In this document: positions 8,633-17,444 of the stretch, piece after piece
Layout of the letters: each line of letters opens with the position of its first letter
Numbering within the stretch: the first letter of the stretch is position 1
Origin: a virus
Length of the DNA: 37,715 bases
Direction: 5' to 3' (one strand)
IMG/VR virus record: IMGVR_UViG_3300020053_000894
Span: 1-37,715 of that record
Position numbers and translations under genes: made by a program
The notes under the pieces: model-generated
The model's input: only the letters and a program-made list of their open reading frames with translations
What the model was told of the DNA's origin: nothing
Databases searched by the model: none

Positions 8633-9393
8633 ACTTTTTGAATATCTTGATTAGGTCTATAATTCCAAAAGGCTTGTAAATAACCCCTATGTGTTGGCAT
8701 ATCCATCATAGGAGTAAGACAAGTTCCAATATCAATATAGGTATTATTAGGAAACTCTCTGAACAACTGATATACTGCCAAGTTTGTAAATGTGGATGCT
8801 GAGAAAAGGAATACATGATTTTCAATGTTGTTTTCTTTAATCCACTCAGCCATTTCTTCAATTTTTCCATAATCATTAATCATTGCGTTGTAACCTACTC
8901 TAAAATCTTTCACAAAGAATGGTAATCTATCTAAGTTTGCATCTTCATGTCCAACGAATACACAATCTCTACTATAAAGGATTGGTAGAATGTGTGTAAT
9001 GAATAAAGGATAGTTTCCATTTACCCAAAGATTTGCCCAAGTTAGAGTTTCATCATCCCCACCAGCTAAATCAACTTGCCAATCAAATTGTTCCTTACCT
9101 ACACAACAACTACAACTAATTCCTCTATAATAGTTTGGTTGTTTGTACTGAAGTGATTCCACTAACTTTTGTTGGTAAAACGAATGTTCTTTTGGGTCAA
9201 AATGTTTGAAATCAGCAGGTTGATAAACACCACCTTGCTTCTCATCACCAATTTGAATCAACCCATTATCCAACACCAATTCTTTATTTTGTAGAATATA
9301 CATTTCACCATCAGAATAACGAGAGAATGCAAAGTGTTCTTGATTCTCTAATTTGGTTTTTAGTTTTACAAAATCTCCTCTAAAGTTCTTCAT
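8617..9393 (-). CDS. GT-D-like (DUF1792-type) glycosyltransferase
   Basis: The 258-residue protein has FAFSRYSDGEMYILQNK near the N-terminus, which resembles the R-x-x-DGE signature of GT-D glycosyltransferases (DUF1792), where the DGE residues bind metal and nucleotide-sugar. A cysteine-rich stretch (GISCSCCVG) follows, and later VFLFSASTFTNLAVYQLF and NTYIDIGTCLTPMMD, giving alternating strands and helices, and the closing IDIGtclD-like element common in the family. It overlaps the epimerase gene by 14 bases. The family call rests on the DGE motif and on fold order, so it is moderate. Confidence 0.6.
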   Translation of the reverse strand: MKNFRGDFVKLKTKLENQEHFAFSRYSDGEMYILQNKELVLDNGLIQIGDEKQGGVYQPADFKHFDPKEHSFYQQKLVESLQYKQPNYYRGISCSCCVGKEQFDWQVDLAGGDDETLTWANLWVNGNYPLFITHILPILYSRDCVFVGHEDANLDRLPFFVKDFRVGYNAMINDYGKIEEMAEWIKENNIENHVFLFSASTFTNLAVYQLFREFPNNTYIDIGTCLTPMMDMPTHRGYLQAFWNYRPNQDIQKVCIWN

Positions 9394-10381
9394 TTCTTAA
9401 TATTTCTAATACCGCTTGTGAAGTATATCCATCCCCATAAGGACAATTTTCACTAATATACGGATTTTCTATTAGTTTTCCAAATAATTCACCCAAATCT
9501 TCAGGAGAATCACACAAATGTAAATGACCTGTTTCTATACCTTCAGGTCTTTCGGTTGTTTTTCTACATACAATTACTTTCTTATTGAAGAATGAACCCT
9601 CTTCTTGCAAACCACCACTATCTGAAATGATTAGGTTTGATTTGATTAGAGTATTAATCATATGCGTATGTTCCATTGGTTCTACCACAGTTACATTCTT
9701 TAAAATGTGTCTATGTTTCTTTACATTTGGGTTTGGGTGAATTGGTAATACAAATGTATAATGTGGATATTCAACTGCAAGTTTTTCAATCTCCTCAAAC
9801 CATTTATCCATCCAATGGTGATTTTCTCTACGATGTAAAGTAATCAAAATAATATTTTCCATTGTAGGTTTTGGAAAATCTACTAAGTTATCTAATACTG
9901 AGTTTCCAACTGTGTAGATACTTCCATGTACTTTTTCATCTTTAAGATTTTGTGCCGATAATTCAGTTGGTGTAAAGTTTACATCAGCGATTCTTGCAAT
10001 CATCTGTCTATAACCTTCTTCAGGATATGGGTGTTGTAAATCACCACTCCTTAATCCTGCTTCCAAATAATAGATTCGGATTTGTCTATTAAATGCGGCT
10101 AATGCGCAACCAAATGCTGAACCGGTGTCTCCCTGTACCAATACACCTTTAAAATCTCCATTTGGAAATTGAATCATACAATCTGAAATGATAGAGTCCA
10201 ATCTATTGTTAGTTGTACTCATATTGATTTGATAATCAACTTCCACATCCTTCAACAAATCAGGGTGTTGACCTGTGAATAGAAGTTTATATTCACTTCT
10301 ATCCATAAGTTTAATCAATGGTTTAATTTTCAACCATTCGGGTCTTGTCCCAAAGCAGAGTAATATTGGTTTATTTTTCAT
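9380..10381 (-). CDS. wecB: UDP-GlcNAc 2-epimerase (WecB-like)
   Basis: The product interconverts UDP-GlcNAc and UDP-ManNAc. The 333 residues cover the usual two Rossmann domains: CFGTRPEWLKIKPL (9-22) with the conserved Arg and Lys, VQGDTGSAFGCALAA, YYLEAGLRSGD, HPYPEEGYRQMI, TLHRRENH with the catalytic-site His, and SDSGGLQEEGSF near the end with UDP-binding Ser/Glu. This is about 40 residues shorter than most WecB proteins, mainly between motifs, and nothing essential looks missing. It overlaps both neighbours by 11-14 bases. It provides a ManNAc-type precursor for the glycan made by the cluster. Confidence 0.9.
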   Translation of the reverse strand: MKNKPILLCFGTRPEWLKIKPLIKLMDRSEYKLLFTGQHPDLLKDVEVDYQINMSTTNNRLDSIISDCMIQFPNGDFKGVLVQGDTGSAFGCALAAFNRQIRIYYLEAGLRSGDLQHPYPEEGYRQMIARIADVNFTPTELSAQNLKDEKVHGSIYTVGNSVLDNLVDFPKPTMENIILITLHRRENHHWMDKWFEEIEKLAVEYPHYTFVLPIHPNPNVKKHRHILKNVTVVEPMEHTHMINTLIKSNLIISDSGGLQEEGSFFNKKVIVCRKTTERPEGIETGHLHLCDSPEDLGELFGKLIENPYISENCPYGDGYTSQAVLEILRNEEL

Positions 10382-11141
10382 TTACTAATTTCCAGCCTTT
10401 ATTTCTTTGTTCGTGAAAATATTGATTCATCAATTGTTTGAATGGTGTACCTTCTACATTTACTTGATTTGATTCCCAAAGAGAGTTAACATCTCCACCA
10501 TACTCACCACCCTTAATACTTCCCCAAAGTTCCATATCTGAACGAGGGTGTGGTGGTACAAATGTAGGAATATTAGCGTACTTTTGTAACATATAAGAGA
10601 AGTGCATATCCTCACCGCAAGTATTGTATTTTGGGTCAGGCAATTCTCTTACCATATGAGATAACCATTCTTTTTTGAAGAACCAACTATGTCCAACTAA
10701 ATCAACTTGAACAGTTCTATCATTGTTACCTAATTCTGGCCAGCCAAATCTGAGGTAGTGTTCATAATAAGAAGAATTTTGTGGTGGGAGAGGATTTGGA
10801 TAAAGTAATCCAACAGTACCTAATAAACCCTCCCTTTCATTCATTGTGTTCATACAATTTTCTAACCACTTTTTACCCGGAATTGTATCATCATCAAATA
10901 CCACTACATATGGATTTCTAGCGTTCATAGCAAAGTAGAATCTTGCCCAAACCCCAAAGTTGTAATTACAATAAGCTACTGGTATTTCACCACCAATATC
11001 ATAATTTAATAAATCATTATCACCTGGATTATTGTACCATAATAAAATCTCATCAGGTGGTAAGGTTTGATTTTTTAACGCTTCCAATTGTTCGTTGAGG
11101 TTATCTCCTCGTTTGTAACCATTTAGTACTGCTGTAATCAT
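10371..11141 (-). CDS. Family 2 glycosyltransferase
   Basis: The GT2 domain starts with ITAVLNGYKRGDNLNEQLEA and has PYVVVFDDDTIPG with DDD at 83-85 as the DXD motif. NTCGEDMHFSYMLQKY later supplies the acidic ED pair seen at the acceptor side of GT2 enzymes. The start was set at the ATG at 11139-11141, giving 256 residues and an ATGA overlap with the upstream gene; a longer reading would need a TTG start at 11168 and a 31-base overlap. The 3' end overlaps the epimerase gene by 11 bases. Confidence 0.85.
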   Translation of the reverse strand: MITAVLNGYKRGDNLNEQLEALKNQTLPPDEILLWYNNPGDNDLLNYDIGGEIPVAYCNYNFGVWARFYFAMNARNPYVVVFDDDTIPGKKWLENCMNTMNEREGLLGTVGLLYPNPLPPQNSSYYEHYLRFGWPELGNNDRTVQVDLVGHSWFFKKEWLSHMVRELPDPKYNTCGEDMHFSYMLQKYANIPTFVPPHPRSDMELWGSIKGGEYGGDVNSLWESNQVNVEGTPFKQLMNQYFHEQRNKGWKLVNEK

Positions 11142-12118
11142 ATTCTTTCTTTCATATAATTTAACCAAATTTCTTTGGTGTAATAACTTTGATATTGTTG
11201 TCTAGCCAACTTACTACATTGATTGTAGAAATCTTTATCATCTCTTAATTTCTGAGCTAATTCTCTAGCACCTTTCACATCATCAACTTCAACTGAAGTT
11301 AGTGGATGTAGTGTTTTTTGAGTATCTACTTTGATGTTACCAATTACAGGTATTCCAAAGTATGCACAATTAAGTGAGAATGTACCAGCTGCTACAGTTG
11401 GCATTAGATGAACCCCATATTTGAACTTAGATACTTCTTTCATCCAATCAATCCAAACCATTCTATCAAAGTGATTCAAATCTTCCATTGCTCCTTCGTT
11501 ACTTCGCTTAGCATGAGATTCTTGTCCCCAAATAGGAACACCAAATTCGGTTGCTACCATATAGGATTCGAATCCACCATACCACCTTGCAAAGTTACCA
11601 CCAATCAACACCTTATCTTCAGATTGTGATTTTATGTTTTTAATCAAATCTTCAATCATTAAGGTTCTAATCACTTTTATTTTTTTATTTGGTAACAATC
11701 CTTTATAGTAATTTACATCGGATTCATTGTGTGCAAAGATACCATCGGTTTTTGTTAAAAAATTATAGAACTGAATTTGGTCTACAATCTCATAATCATT
11801 CCACCACCAATGAGGTCCTTCTTGAATATAATATACTTTTTTGTTTACACTCTTTAAAGTATCTACTATTGGTTCATTTAGATATTGAGAAGCTGGATTG
11901 AATCCTTCTCCTATTTTAGAACCCTCTGCTGATAAAAATAGTTTACCTTTTGGGAAGATGATAAACACAACATCATATCCACTTACCGATTGGTATTTTG
12001 TTAATGGGTAATGAACCGCATCTAAAGCGTTCATCCAAGCAAACTCAGTTCTAGCGTTTGGATGTTCATTGGGAATAGTTCCCTCAAATCCCATTTCCGT
12101 TAGAAAAGCTACTTTCAT
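11138..12118 (-). CDS. GT-B fold glycosyltransferase
   Basis: The 326-residue protein looks like a GT-B glycosyltransferase with two Rossmann-like halves: KVAFLTEMGFEG and YDVVFIIFPKGK in the first, DGIFAHNESDVNYYKG between them, and VLIGGNFARWYGG, HLMPTVAAGTFSLNCAYFGIPVIG (the region equivalent to the donor-binding E-x7-E site, here without clear Glu pair) in the second. It joins its upstream and downstream genes by 4-base ATGA-type overlaps. The conserved Glu pair of GT4 is not obvious, so it may belong to another GT-B family. Confidence 0.65.
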   Translation of the reverse strand: MKVAFLTEMGFEGTIPNEHPNARTEFAWMNALDAVHYPLTKYQSVSGYDVVFIIFPKGKLFLSAEGSKIGEGFNPASQYLNEPIVDTLKSVNKKVYYIQEGPHWWWNDYEIVDQIQFYNFLTKTDGIFAHNESDVNYYKGLLPNKKIKVIRTLMIEDLIKNIKSQSEDKVLIGGNFARWYGGFESYMVATEFGVPIWGQESHAKRSNEGAMEDLNHFDRMVWIDWMKEVSKFKYGVHLMPTVAAGTFSLNCAYFGIPVIGNIKVDTQKTLHPLTSVEVDDVKGARELAQKLRDDKDFYNQCSKLARQQYQSYYTKEIWLNYMKERI

Positions 12119-12744
12119 ATAGTTTCGTATAATGCGTTTTGTTTTTCTTGTCTTTCTATATCCTTTGGATGATACAATGAGAAATCTTCTTCTAATGGTA
12201 AATAAGTCATTGTATTATAACCTTTGATTCTTTCATGTACTTTACCAACCCACTCAATTTCAGAAGTTCTTCTATATAAACGAGTTTGTACATCAGGCCA
12301 ATTCACCCATCCTTTTTCATTTACATTCCATCTCCATTTTTGGATATGTTCTGGTGTCAATCCTTCAACTGTGTTTACTCTTGGAACGAAGAATAAATCG
12401 ATATCTAAATTTGCATTTAATAAATCATGCATATTTGTAATCAAATATTCATTTGGTAATTCATCAGCATCGATTTGGAAGATGAAAATACCTTTAGCAT
12501 GATTCTTTAGATTGTTTTTGTAAGATGCAAAATCTTTATTTAGAGGGAATCCAATCACATTTACATTATCATGCAAATCATTTATGATTCTCAGATAACC
12601 CATAACATCATCAGTAACACCATCTTCATCATACTGAATCAAAATCTCATCATCTGATTGGATTCTTGGGTGAAGAAAGTTTATTAATTTTGTAATTTCA
12701 TTTATCTCATTACAAACTGTAATTGCATATGTAACATTAACCAT
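12115..12744 (-). CDS. Family 2 glycosyltransferase (WaaE/SunS-like)
   Basis: This short GT2 enzyme (209 residues) has YAITVCNEINEITKLI at the N-terminus, ILIQYDEDGVTDD for the nucleotide-binding strand, IFIFQIDADELPNEY with DAD at 92-94, and TRLYRRTSEIEWVGKVHERI, which resembles the R-x-x-R...G-x-vHE segment of WaaE/KdtX and SunS-type transferases. The C-terminal YHPKDIERQEKQNALYE is also typical (H...r..Rn). It overlaps the next gene by 4 bases and the previous by 8. Confidence 0.85.
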   Translation of the reverse strand: MVNVTYAITVCNEINEITKLINFLHPRIQSDDEILIQYDEDGVTDDVMGYLRIINDLHDNVNVIGFPLNKDFASYKNNLKNHAKGIFIFQIDADELPNEYLITNMHDLLNANLDIDLFFVPRVNTVEGLTPEHIQKWRWNVNEKGWVNWPDVQTRLYRRTSEIEWVGKVHERIKGYNTMTYLPLEEDFSLYHPKDIERQEKQNALYETI

Positions 12745-13201
12745 AATATCTTTCTAATATGTTTTTCTTTAAAAATACTTCAGTAGCGTATTGAATACCC
12801 TCTAACTTATAAGTTCTATAAGCTGCTCCTTTTGCTACAAAATCTTTATTGTTTCTGATGTATGAATCATAAATACGATTACCACCAATATCCATTGGAG
12901 TTTCTATTTCATATAAACCAATATATTGAGAATCGGATTCATTGTATTTATTATTAGCTATTCGTTTAAACCAATTTAAAAATTTAAGTGGTTGTATATT
13001 TGATAGTTTCAGTGCCGAAACTTTCTTTTGAAAAATACCCGTAACGAATATCAAAGTTTCATACTCACCCTTTAGACTCTGTCTACCTTCATCAACATAC
13101 TTATAGGTTGAAATTTTGTAAATTCCATATGGCTGTATACTGGATTTAGATACACGATTGCCATAATCTAAATACTGTCTATATTGTGAACTGTAATTCA
13201 T
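12737..13201 (-). CDS. Unrecognised 154-residue protein inside glycan cluster
   Basis: I do not recognise this protein. It is a mixed alpha/beta soluble sequence with a beta-rich first half (GIYKISTYKYVDEG, YETLIFVTGIFQKKVSALKL) and charged helices near IQPLKFLNWFKRI and at the C-terminus (YATEVFLKKNILERYYG). There is no signal peptide, membrane span or glycosyltransferase motif. It shares one base with the upstream glycosyltransferase and eight with the next. Sequence character (phage-like small basic-aromatic protein) differs from the enzymes around it, so it may be unrelated to glycan work. Confidence 0.7.
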   Translation of the reverse strand: MNYSSQYRQYLDYGNRVSKSSIQPYGIYKISTYKYVDEGRQSLKGEYETLIFVTGIFQKKVSALKLSNIQPLKFLNWFKRIANNKYNESDSQYIGLYEIETPMDIGGNRIYDSYIRNNKDFVAKGAAYRTYKLEGIQYATEVFLKKNILERYYG

Positions 13202-14502
13202 TATACTTTATTTAATTTAGGAATATTCATTTTATTTTTATTCAATTTGGGTAAATTAAATGGTTTTATTTGAGGAACCGATGATGTGTAATTTTCCATC
13301 ATTTCTTCAAAAACTTTATCCATTTTTTCCAAACTAAAATTATTGATAATATTTGTTTTTAATCCAGCTGATTGTTTTAAATAAGAATCATATTCATTAA
13401 AAACTTTATAAAATTTATTTGCTGCATCTGAGTAGTTTACACTAAACCATTTAGAATCTTTTAAGATAAATTTATCAGCTGCTGATTCATCTACCGGAGT
13501 TAATTGTCCATCTAAGAAAACAGTATGTTGTTCAGGTAAGAAATCAACTTGACCACTCCACCTTGAAACAATAATAGGTTTACCACTTAAAGCAAATTCT
13601 GCAAGTGGTCTACCGTATCCTTCACCTTTGGTAAATGATACCATTGCCTTTACTTTTGGATGATTATATAGTTGACCCATTTCTGTATCATCTAAATCAC
13701 CATGTAATATGTAAATTGGTGGAATATCCTTTTTATCCATACCATTAAGAATATTATCAACCTTTTCTCTAATATTTTCTCTATCAATTACAGAAAATCC
13801 AGCGTGAGATGTTTTAAGAATAAGACCAGGTCTTTTTTCCATTGGTAAAAATTTAAATACAGTAGCGAATGTTTTAATCATCATTCCAATATCTTTTCTA
13901 TCCTGCCCTAAATGCCCCTTTAACCAATGTCCTACAAATAAGAAGTTGAAATCAGTCTGAATACCTTCTAAGATATCAGTATCCGATTTTGGGTAGTTTA
14001 AGTATCTATCCAAATCAACACCTTCAAATAAAACTTCAACTGGTTTTGTAACTCTAATTTCTCGTACAATTTGACCTGTTTGTTGATTTTTTTCTTGATA
14101 TGCAGTTCCAATCATTAATTTTTTTGTAAATTCTGATGGTACTATTATTAAATCCATTTTATTAGAACCTTCAATAAATTCTTTTGGAAGTATTGTAGTT
14201 TCTACACCTGCAGTAATACCAATATTAAAGTTACCCTTTGGTTCAAATTCGTTTGCAACTGACATTTGCATAAAAATATCAGGTTTTCTATCTAATTGAG
14301 TTACAACATTTGATAACATCTTCTGACCAAATTCTGTAGAAGGGTCTGCTTGGTCTTGTGGGGTATTTCCCCACCTCATTGGTACAATTTTTACATCGTA
14401 CTTTTCCATTTTAAATAAGCTTCTAAGAATATCTCTCGAATGGTCTCCATAACCACTTCGAGTAAATACAGGAGCTTGAAATACTAATAAAGGTTTGTTC
14501 AT
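13201..14502 (-). CDS. GT4-type glycosyltransferase
   Basis: A 433-residue GT-B enzyme. The N-terminus has the glycine-containing first strand and loop (FQAPVFTRSGYGDHSRDILR), and the C-terminal domain has TKGEGYGRPLAEFALSGKPI, the E-x7-E donor-binding site of GT4 retaining enzymes. FNFLFVGHWLKGHLG marks the start of the second Rossmann domain. The last 20 residues contain the repeat PKLNKNKMNIPKLNK, a basic tail not needed for catalysis. It shares one base with the next gene and follows the NTF2-like gene by 6 bases. Confidence 0.85.
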   Translation of the reverse strand: MNKPLLVFQAPVFTRSGYGDHSRDILRSLFKMEKYDVKIVPMRWGNTPQDQADPSTEFGQKMLSNVVTQLDRKPDIFMQMSVANEFEPKGNFNIGITAGVETTILPKEFIEGSNKMDLIIVPSEFTKKLMIGTAYQEKNQQTGQIVREIRVTKPVEVLFEGVDLDRYLNYPKSDTDILEGIQTDFNFLFVGHWLKGHLGQDRKDIGMMIKTFATVFKFLPMEKRPGLILKTSHAGFSVIDRENIREKVDNILNGMDKKDIPPIYILHGDLDDTEMGQLYNHPKVKAMVSFTKGEGYGRPLAEFALSGKPIIVSRWSGQVDFLPEQHTVFLDGQLTPVDESAADKFILKDSKWFSVNYSDAANKFYKVFNEYDSYLKQSAGLKTNIINNFSLEKMDKVFEEMMENYTSSVPQIKPFNLPKLNKNKMNIPKLNKV

Positions 14503-14508
14503 AACTTC

Positions 14509-14865
14509 TTATCTTTTATATGCTGTAATACTTCTTATGCGTGATGAATTTTGTTCAAATACTAATTCATCAACTGCGTTTATAGTTTCTCCACCAATCT
14601 CAATAACAATATCATTTTTTGCAGTAACTAAGTGCATATCATTATCAAATCCCATAATTGTATTTTCAACTGTTAAAGTAAACTCATTTTCAAAAAACTT
14701 TTTATTTTCCAACAAAACATTATCTCTACCAACCCATTCACCAACCCAATCTTTTAATACAACATTTGGTGAATATACTTGAGATGCCAATACATCTAAA
14801 TTTTTTTCATTAAATGCTCTAAAGTATAGATTATTTATGTGATTACAATTGTTTACATCATTCAT
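14509..14865 (-). CDS. NTF2/SnoaL-like small protein
   Basis: Starting at the ATG at 14863-14865, two bases after the upstream stop, the product has 118 residues with the cone-like NTF2/SnoaL order: a helix with NLYFRAFNEKNLDVLASQVY, then VVLKDWVGEWVGRDNVLLEN, and three or four strands ending VDELVFEQNSSRIRSITAYKR. In the family this order forms a small pocket that can bind ligands or serve as isomerase/hydratase. An in-frame ATG at 14934 would add 23 residues, but these lie in the coding region of the upstream gene and look like its out-of-frame shadow. Its job in the glycan cluster is unknown. Confidence 0.7.
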   Translation of the reverse strand: MNDVNNCNHINNLYFRAFNEKNLDVLASQVYSPNVVLKDWVGEWVGRDNVLLENKKFFENEFTLTVENTIMGFDNDMHLVTAKNDIVIEIGGETINAVDELVFEQNSSRIRSITAYKR

Positions 14866-14866
14866 A

Positions 14867-16258
14867 TTACTTAATTTTAAATAATTCGTATTTTTTTCTT
14901 GGTTTCCAATTTTCAAATGTTCCTTCGATTCCATCTACTAAAGTTTGACACATATTTGTGTTTACTAACCCCATTTCACCTTTGAACATCTCTCTACCTT
15001 TTAAACCAGCTTCTTTCAGTTCTGATTTGGGTTTTTTGTACATTTCTTCCATAGCAGTTGCCACATCATATACATCAATCTTATCATCCCAAATATATGG
15101 GGTAGGAACTGACCCTGCCATAGTTTGGGCTCTACTCCAAACTGGTCTTGCCCATTCTCCCCAAGTTAGTTTATCTTCCCAATCTCTCCATTTGTGAAGT
15201 GAACCGATTTCTTTGTAATCTTCAGCAGTTAGAAGTTCTCCAGTATCTTTAAATCTGAATCCACATTGGTCTTGTAATCCACCTGTAACATTTACAATAA
15301 TAGGTGTACCACTCATTACCGATTCTGCAGTTGTTAACCCAAACCCTTCATTACCTGCAATGTTAATTGTACAATCTGCTATATTATAAAGATAATTCAG
15401 TTCAGCTACGCTTCTTCGTTTATCTGAAAATATTACATTACATTCGGGTGCTAATGTCTGATGAACTTTTGGTAAATCAGTACCATTTTGGTCAGTTGGT
15501 TGGGTATGCATTACTAATGCAACTTTCTTAGCTTTTTCTTCACCTATTCTATTACAAAAATCCTTAAATGCCATAATCACATCCGAAGGTTGTTTTCTAC
15601 GAATATTACGATTTGACCAGAAGAATACATAATCGTACTCATTTCCAGCTAATATTTCATCTCTAAATGGTTTAGGTACATCAATTGGTTTGTATTCATT
15701 TGGATTAATACCATGAGGAACATAAGATACCTGCCAATCTTTATGAGGTTTCCAAGTTGGTTTATCAGTTCTACTTGTCAAACGAGATACAATACCATAA
15801 GTTTGTCTTGAAATACAACCAATCCAATCACAACTCTCATAATAATTTCTATTGTAAAGTGGGTCTGGTAAATCATCCCAAATTGCATAGAATAAAATAG
15901 GAATGTTTTGCCTTAACTCATGTTCCATTTCATACAACCAAATCCAATATCTTGGGTCAGTAAAGTGAAGAATAGCATCAGGCCTTTCAGTATTTAGTAA
16001 TTGTCTAACCAAATCAGCGTTACCATATCCAGTCCACGGAAGTATTTTAACCGATGCATCTTCGACACCAGTTTGTTTTTGAATATCAGCCGATACATCT
16101 AAAATTTTACCTTTATCAGGGTGGTTAATTGCTGCACCTACTTGGAACCAATCGTATTTATCAACAGTTCCCATTACCAACGCTTTACTCATAGTGGCGA
16201 TACCACTCGCCATTCTTAAATCATCTGAAAGAAGAAGAATCTTTTTCTTTTTACTCAT
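14867..16258 (-). CDS. GT4-type glycosyltransferase
   Basis: A 463-residue GT-B protein: KKKILLLSDDLRMASGIATM for the N-terminal Rossmann domain, YDYVFFWSNRNIRRKQPSDV at the start of the C-terminal domain and GNEGFGLTTAESVMSGTPII as the E-x7-E donor site. The basic NIRRKQP element is typical of phage-coded GT4 enzymes. It is the first of the contiguous glycan genes, 22 bases downstream of the ribbon-helix-helix gene, and two bases before the NTF2-like gene. Donor and acceptor unknown; DNA, virion protein or polysaccharide are all possible acceptors. Confidence 0.85.
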   Translation of the reverse strand: MSKKKKILLLSDDLRMASGIATMSKALVMGTVDKYDWFQVGAAINHPDKGKILDVSADIQKQTGVEDASVKILPWTGYGNADLVRQLLNTERPDAILHFTDPRYWIWLYEMEHELRQNIPILFYAIWDDLPDPLYNRNYYESCDWIGCISRQTYGIVSRLTSRTDKPTWKPHKDWQVSYVPHGINPNEYKPIDVPKPFRDEILAGNEYDYVFFWSNRNIRRKQPSDVIMAFKDFCNRIGEEKAKKVALVMHTQPTDQNGTDLPKVHQTLAPECNVIFSDKRRSVAELNYLYNIADCTINIAGNEGFGLTTAESVMSGTPIIVNVTGGLQDQCGFRFKDTGELLTAEDYKEIGSLHKWRDWEDKLTWGEWARPVWSRAQTMAGSVPTPYIWDDKIDVYDVATAMEEMYKKPKSELKEAGLKGREMFKGEMGLVNTNMCQTLVDGIEGTFENWKPRKKYELFKIK

Positions 16259-16280
16259 AACTTATTTAAATAACTTTTTT

Positions 16281-16478
16281 TTAAAATTGTGAACCTGAAA
16301 TTTGGAGTTTAAGATATTCATTCATCTCTTCTCTAAATTGTTCATCGGTTACATATCGTTCAACTGTTCTGTTTACTAATTTTTGAAGTGTTACATCAGA
16401 TTCAAAAGAAACCCTTTTAAAGTTAGAATAAACACCCTTTATAATCTTTACAGTTGTTAGTTTAGTTTCTACACTCAT
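16281..16478 (-). CDS. Ribbon-helix-helix (CopG/Arc-like) regulator
   Basis: The 65-residue protein starts MSVETKLTTVKIIKG. The pattern of a short basic strand (TTVKII), a helix (VYSNFKRVSFESDVTLQ) and a second helix (LQKLVNRTVERYVTDEQF) is that of ribbon-helix-helix DNA-binding dimers. The chosen ATG is at 16476-16478; a TTG three codons earlier (16487) is less likely. It lies between the nuclease gene and the glycosylation cluster, so it could control that cluster or its own operon, and the palindromic promoters found elsewhere in the window are candidate sites. Confidence 0.6.
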   Translation of the reverse strand: MSVETKLTTVKIIKGVYSNFKRVSFESDVTLQKLVNRTVERYVTDEQFREEMNEYLKLQISGSQF

Positions 16479-16524
16479 AATATACAAATTATATGTTTAT
16501 ATATAAGTATATAGAAATATATTT

Positions 16525-17394
16525 TTACGATGGATTTCCATCACAAATTCCTCTTTGAAGGAATTCACAAAACTTACAATTCTTTTTCCGTTCACCCGGC
16601 ACCTTTGGATAAGGCAAATCGTTGAACTTACCTTCATCATCAAATACCTCATTAACGAATCCCATAAACTCATTATAAACTTTGTTTACAGTTGGTTTAC
16701 CATTAGCAGGTACATGCCTAGACATATAAGGAATTGGGAAAGGAGCATCCTCATAGAGTTTTCTCCTCATAATCTGATATTCAACTTTGATTTTATCTAA
16801 AGGAACATTGAATAGTTCTGAATAGTATTTCTTATAAAGAACAATCTGAGCGTTTTTGTATTTATCAGCTTTAGCGTATTTGTTCCAACCCATTGTTGAT
16901 GTTTTCAAATCAATAATGATGATTGAATTATCTGATAAATCTTTCATTACGATATCCACAAATCCGATGAAGTTTACACCTTCCTTTACTTTTGCGTTTA
17001 GGGGTAATTCAATACCTACCAATTCAAAACCAGTCTTTGTGTAAAACTTATCTAATTTCTTTTTAAACCATTCTAATATTCTTCTACCATCACCATAGAA
17101 CTCTTCTAACTCCAACTGAGTACATACACTCCCTTCCGTCAACTTTTCGTTCTCTTTGATGTATTCTTTTCGCATCCATTCTAACAACAACTTATCGGTA
17201 TCAATTTCCATAGCTTGTTTTTTCGAAACTCCATACATAACTGAAAGGAAATGTTGTATGGTTTCGTGGATAGCTGTTCCGAAGATTGTATAAATGTTAG
17301 CAGATGATTCACCCAACTTATCTATGTACCTCAGTTTATATGCACGAGGACAAGATGAATATAGTTGATATTGTGAAAAACTTACTTTTGCCAT
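16525..17394 (-). CDS. PD-(D/E)XK nuclease, RecB/Cas4-like with Fe-S cysteines
   Basis: The 289-residue protein has SFSQYQLYSSCPRAYKLRYI at the start, GTAIHE (39-44), GFVDIV with D147, IIDLKTS with D162 and K164, and Q183 in NAQIVLYKKYY: these are the ordered motifs of the RecB-family nuclease fold. C15 and the C-terminal triad C273, C276 and C284 match the four cysteines that hold a 4Fe-4S cluster in Cas4 and AddB. It likely acts on DNA ends in replication, recombination or host DNA breakdown. A dedicated host-type promoter precedes it. Confidence 0.85.
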   Translation of the reverse strand: MAKVSFSQYQLYSSCPRAYKLRYIDKLGESSANIYTIFGTAIHETIQHFLSVMYGVSKKQAMEIDTDKLLLEWMRKEYIKENEKLTEGSVCTQLELEEFYGDGRRILEWFKKKLDKFYTKTGFELVGIELPLNAKVKEGVNFIGFVDIVMKDLSDNSIIIIDLKTSTMGWNKYAKADKYKNAQIVLYKKYYSELFNVPLDKIKVEYQIMRRKLYEDAPFPIPYMSRHVPANGKPTVNKVYNEFMGFVNEVFDDEGKFNDLPYPKVPGERKKNCKFCEFLQRGICDGNPS

Positions 17395-17412
17395 AAACTT
17401 CTATTTGTTATA

Positions 17413-17444
17413 CAAATATACGAAAAAAGTTTGGGATTTCCAAA
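17413..17444 (-). promoter_or_regulatory. Bacteroidota-type promoter for nuclease/glycan operon
   Basis: On the minus strand TTTG (17441-17444), 20 bases, then TATATTTG (17413-17420) match the -33/-7 pattern of the primary sigma factor of Bacteroidota. The gene starts 18 bases downstream at 17394. The -33 element sits inside the stem of the terminator hairpin. Confidence 0.8.

Noticed and set aside
14866-14934. 23-residue N-terminal extension of the NTF2-like gene
   Set aside because: It overlaps the upstream GT4 coding region and has no family similarity; the ATG at 14865 sits directly after the upstream stop.
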